Assembly: GCA_003667255.2 (NCBI GenBank) | Contig: RCWM02000093.1 | Location: 1,445,501-1,509,500 of the forward strand | Direction of reading: 5' to 3' | DNA from: Euschistus heros | Taxonomy: Eukaryota; Arthropoda; Insecta; Hemiptera; Pentatomidae | Length of the DNA: 64,000 bases | Shown here: piece after piece, positions 62,311-64,000 of the stretch | Layout of the letters: each line of letters opens with the position of its first letter | How positions within the stretch are numbered: the stretch's first letter is position 1 | Translations under genes and position numbers: made by a program | The notes under the pieces: generated by a model | What the model saw: only the letters and a program-made list of their open reading frames with translations | Databases searched by the model: none | Told to the model about the DNA's origin: nothing

Positions 62311-64000
62311 ATTACAACTACGAATTACAGCTTTTATGTATGATTACAATAATGAAATAATAACTGTAAAAATTAAAATATTGGAAATGTTGGGTTAGTT
62401 AGAGTATTTTTTGATGGAAATAAAAATTTTCTAATGATATTTTTTGATCTAAATAACAATGTAGAATAGAGAATACATTTTATGACGTCCCACTACAATC
62501 TAAATAGCCCTAAAAAAAACCTTTTAATAAAGTCAATATAACGTGATAATTTTACATATAACTTTTTTAAATTTGTCAACTATGAAATCTTCATAAATGT
62601 AATTCAGCATTACCTCAGGATCAACTGAGGATGTACTGAATGTTTGCTCATTGTTATTAGATACTAGAGGGAGGTACATAAACAGTTGTTAGTCATTTAG
62701 AAACAAGACCAAAATTTTATACAAAATGTATTATTTACCGACATCGTTATTTTATGTTGAAAATAGCACCTATTTACCCTGCATTATTTTCTATCATTAT
62801 TTAATTATCTAATAGTTGAGAAGAAACTTACAAAAGTTATATCATAATAATTTCAAATATATTATTAGTACAGGGAAACTAAAGCAAAACTTGTCCAAAT
62901 TTTAAAACATTAAAAGGTCTAACTGCTGGAAATCGTCCACCCTTGGCTTTAAATGTTGTAAAAAGTCTTCTTCAAAATAGTATTAGGTATGGGTGGGGGA
63001 GAAAGGAGCCGTTTAAAACCGTTTGTTCTTAGCTGTTAGATCAAATAACTAGGAAACTGTTACTATTCGCACACTCTGTGCTCTATACATTATTAAAGCT
63101 AATTAATTTTTTTTTTAAAGTTGGGACTATCAATTTTTTTTTTCAGATTAATAGTTTTAGAGCTTTGGGACAACGAAAACTTTAAAATAGGATTACTTGC
63201 GATAAGTCGCACTTGTCCGCGAAAACACGTTTGTCGGTAATCTTTTGGCTCTTACTTTGAAACTTAATTTAATAAATCTAATGGTAAATTTAACCAGCTT
63301 TCAAATGAAAAAAAAAAAAAAAAATTGGATGGGACTAATAGTTTGTGGGACTAAGAGTATCGACAAACATATCTTTGCGGACAAATGCGACTTACTGCAA
63401 GTGGACCAAGCTCTTCAATTTTTTCTTTACCTACAGAAGAGAAAAAATGAATAAAACCAGACATCTTGTAAATTTAATAATATACATCACAATATGTAAT
63501 AAAAATAACGGTTTCCGAGTTTTTGAACAAACAGCTACAAACATCCAATTTTCAACCATTTCCCAACCTCCCCGATGCAGACCCGACGCGATTTGGCGGG
63601 AGACTTTTTACAACATTTAGAGCAAAGGGTGTTAAACGATTTCAAGGAATCAGTCGTTTTAATTTTTGGAGTTCAAGGTTCGATGCTAATTTCCCTGTAC
63701 TATATATACTGTAAGTATTGATTTAATTAATGAATGAGCTATTCAGAGATTACTATAGAGAGAATAGTAAAATAATAATTCGTAAAATATATGGATGTTA
63801 ACTATGTTTCACATGATTAGCTAAAAGAAATTTATAAGATGTCTTTCTCATGATTTTCCTAAATATTGCTCCAGTAATTATTTCGTATTTTTTTCATGGC
63901 AAAAACTAACAACCATTACCACCTATACTGCAAAGACAGAGATTTCACAATGAAGAGAAGATTAGACTAGAAACGCAGTTGGTGAAAGGAAAAAAAAGGC
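62311..64000. other. No supported gene
   Basis: AT-rich DNA with short A and T runs. A GC-richer patch at 63550-63620 has no domain. Overlapping frames between 63245 and 63714 lack signal peptide or splice support. Confidence 0.45.

Overview
This is a low-GC, repeat-rich, intron-containing nuclear segment from an animal, most likely an insect or other arthropod. The evidence is GT-AG introns, TATA-box promoters close to short secreted-protein genes, long (AT)n and homopolymer tracts, and degraded LINE, Helitron and Penelope-like sequence. There are no operons or ribosome binding sites. Nothing fixes the order or species; a hemipteran-like genome is only a guess. Nearly all long open frames are spurious, and the real coding sequence is short, GC-richer and split into exons.

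Region by region. 1-12.1 kb is transposon-derived: a tandem repeat next to a LINE endonuclease remnant (1.9-3.1 kb), a cluster of a 14-bp repeat in both orientations (4.3-5.4 kb), a Helitron with a TA-flanked inverted-repeat element nested in it (6.76-8.45 kb), and a 168-bp palindrome of Penelope-like type (9.05-9.21 kb). 12.1-20.6 kb carries the last two exons of a sperm-tail PG-rich repeat (SHIPPO/ODF3-like) gene on the plus strand. 20.6-35 kb holds its probable 3' UTR, a tRNA-like fragment, a second Helitron and several LINE remnants. At 35.3 kb lies a single-exon gene for a 62-residue secreted peptide on the minus strand.

The main find is at 39.2-61.3 kb: five paralogous three-exon genes, three on the minus strand and then two on the plus strand. 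They encode secreted proteins of 112-115 residues. All have a signal peptide on exon 1, a phase-1 intron just after it, a phase-0 intron inside the cysteine domain, a TATA box upstream and a nearby polyadenylation signal. The mature proteins share a six-cysteine framework with a vicinal Cys pair, C-x6-C-x(6-7)-CC-x6-C-x(8-11)-C, and a conserved C-terminal tail. I do not recognise this family. Genes 3 and 4 encode identical exon-2 and exon-3 protein sequence although their introns and signal peptides have diverged. The five genes and the 62-residue gene look like a cluster of small, probably highly expressed secretory genes. Their job (cuticle or coating, saliva, reproductive fluid, defence) cannot be read from the sequence.
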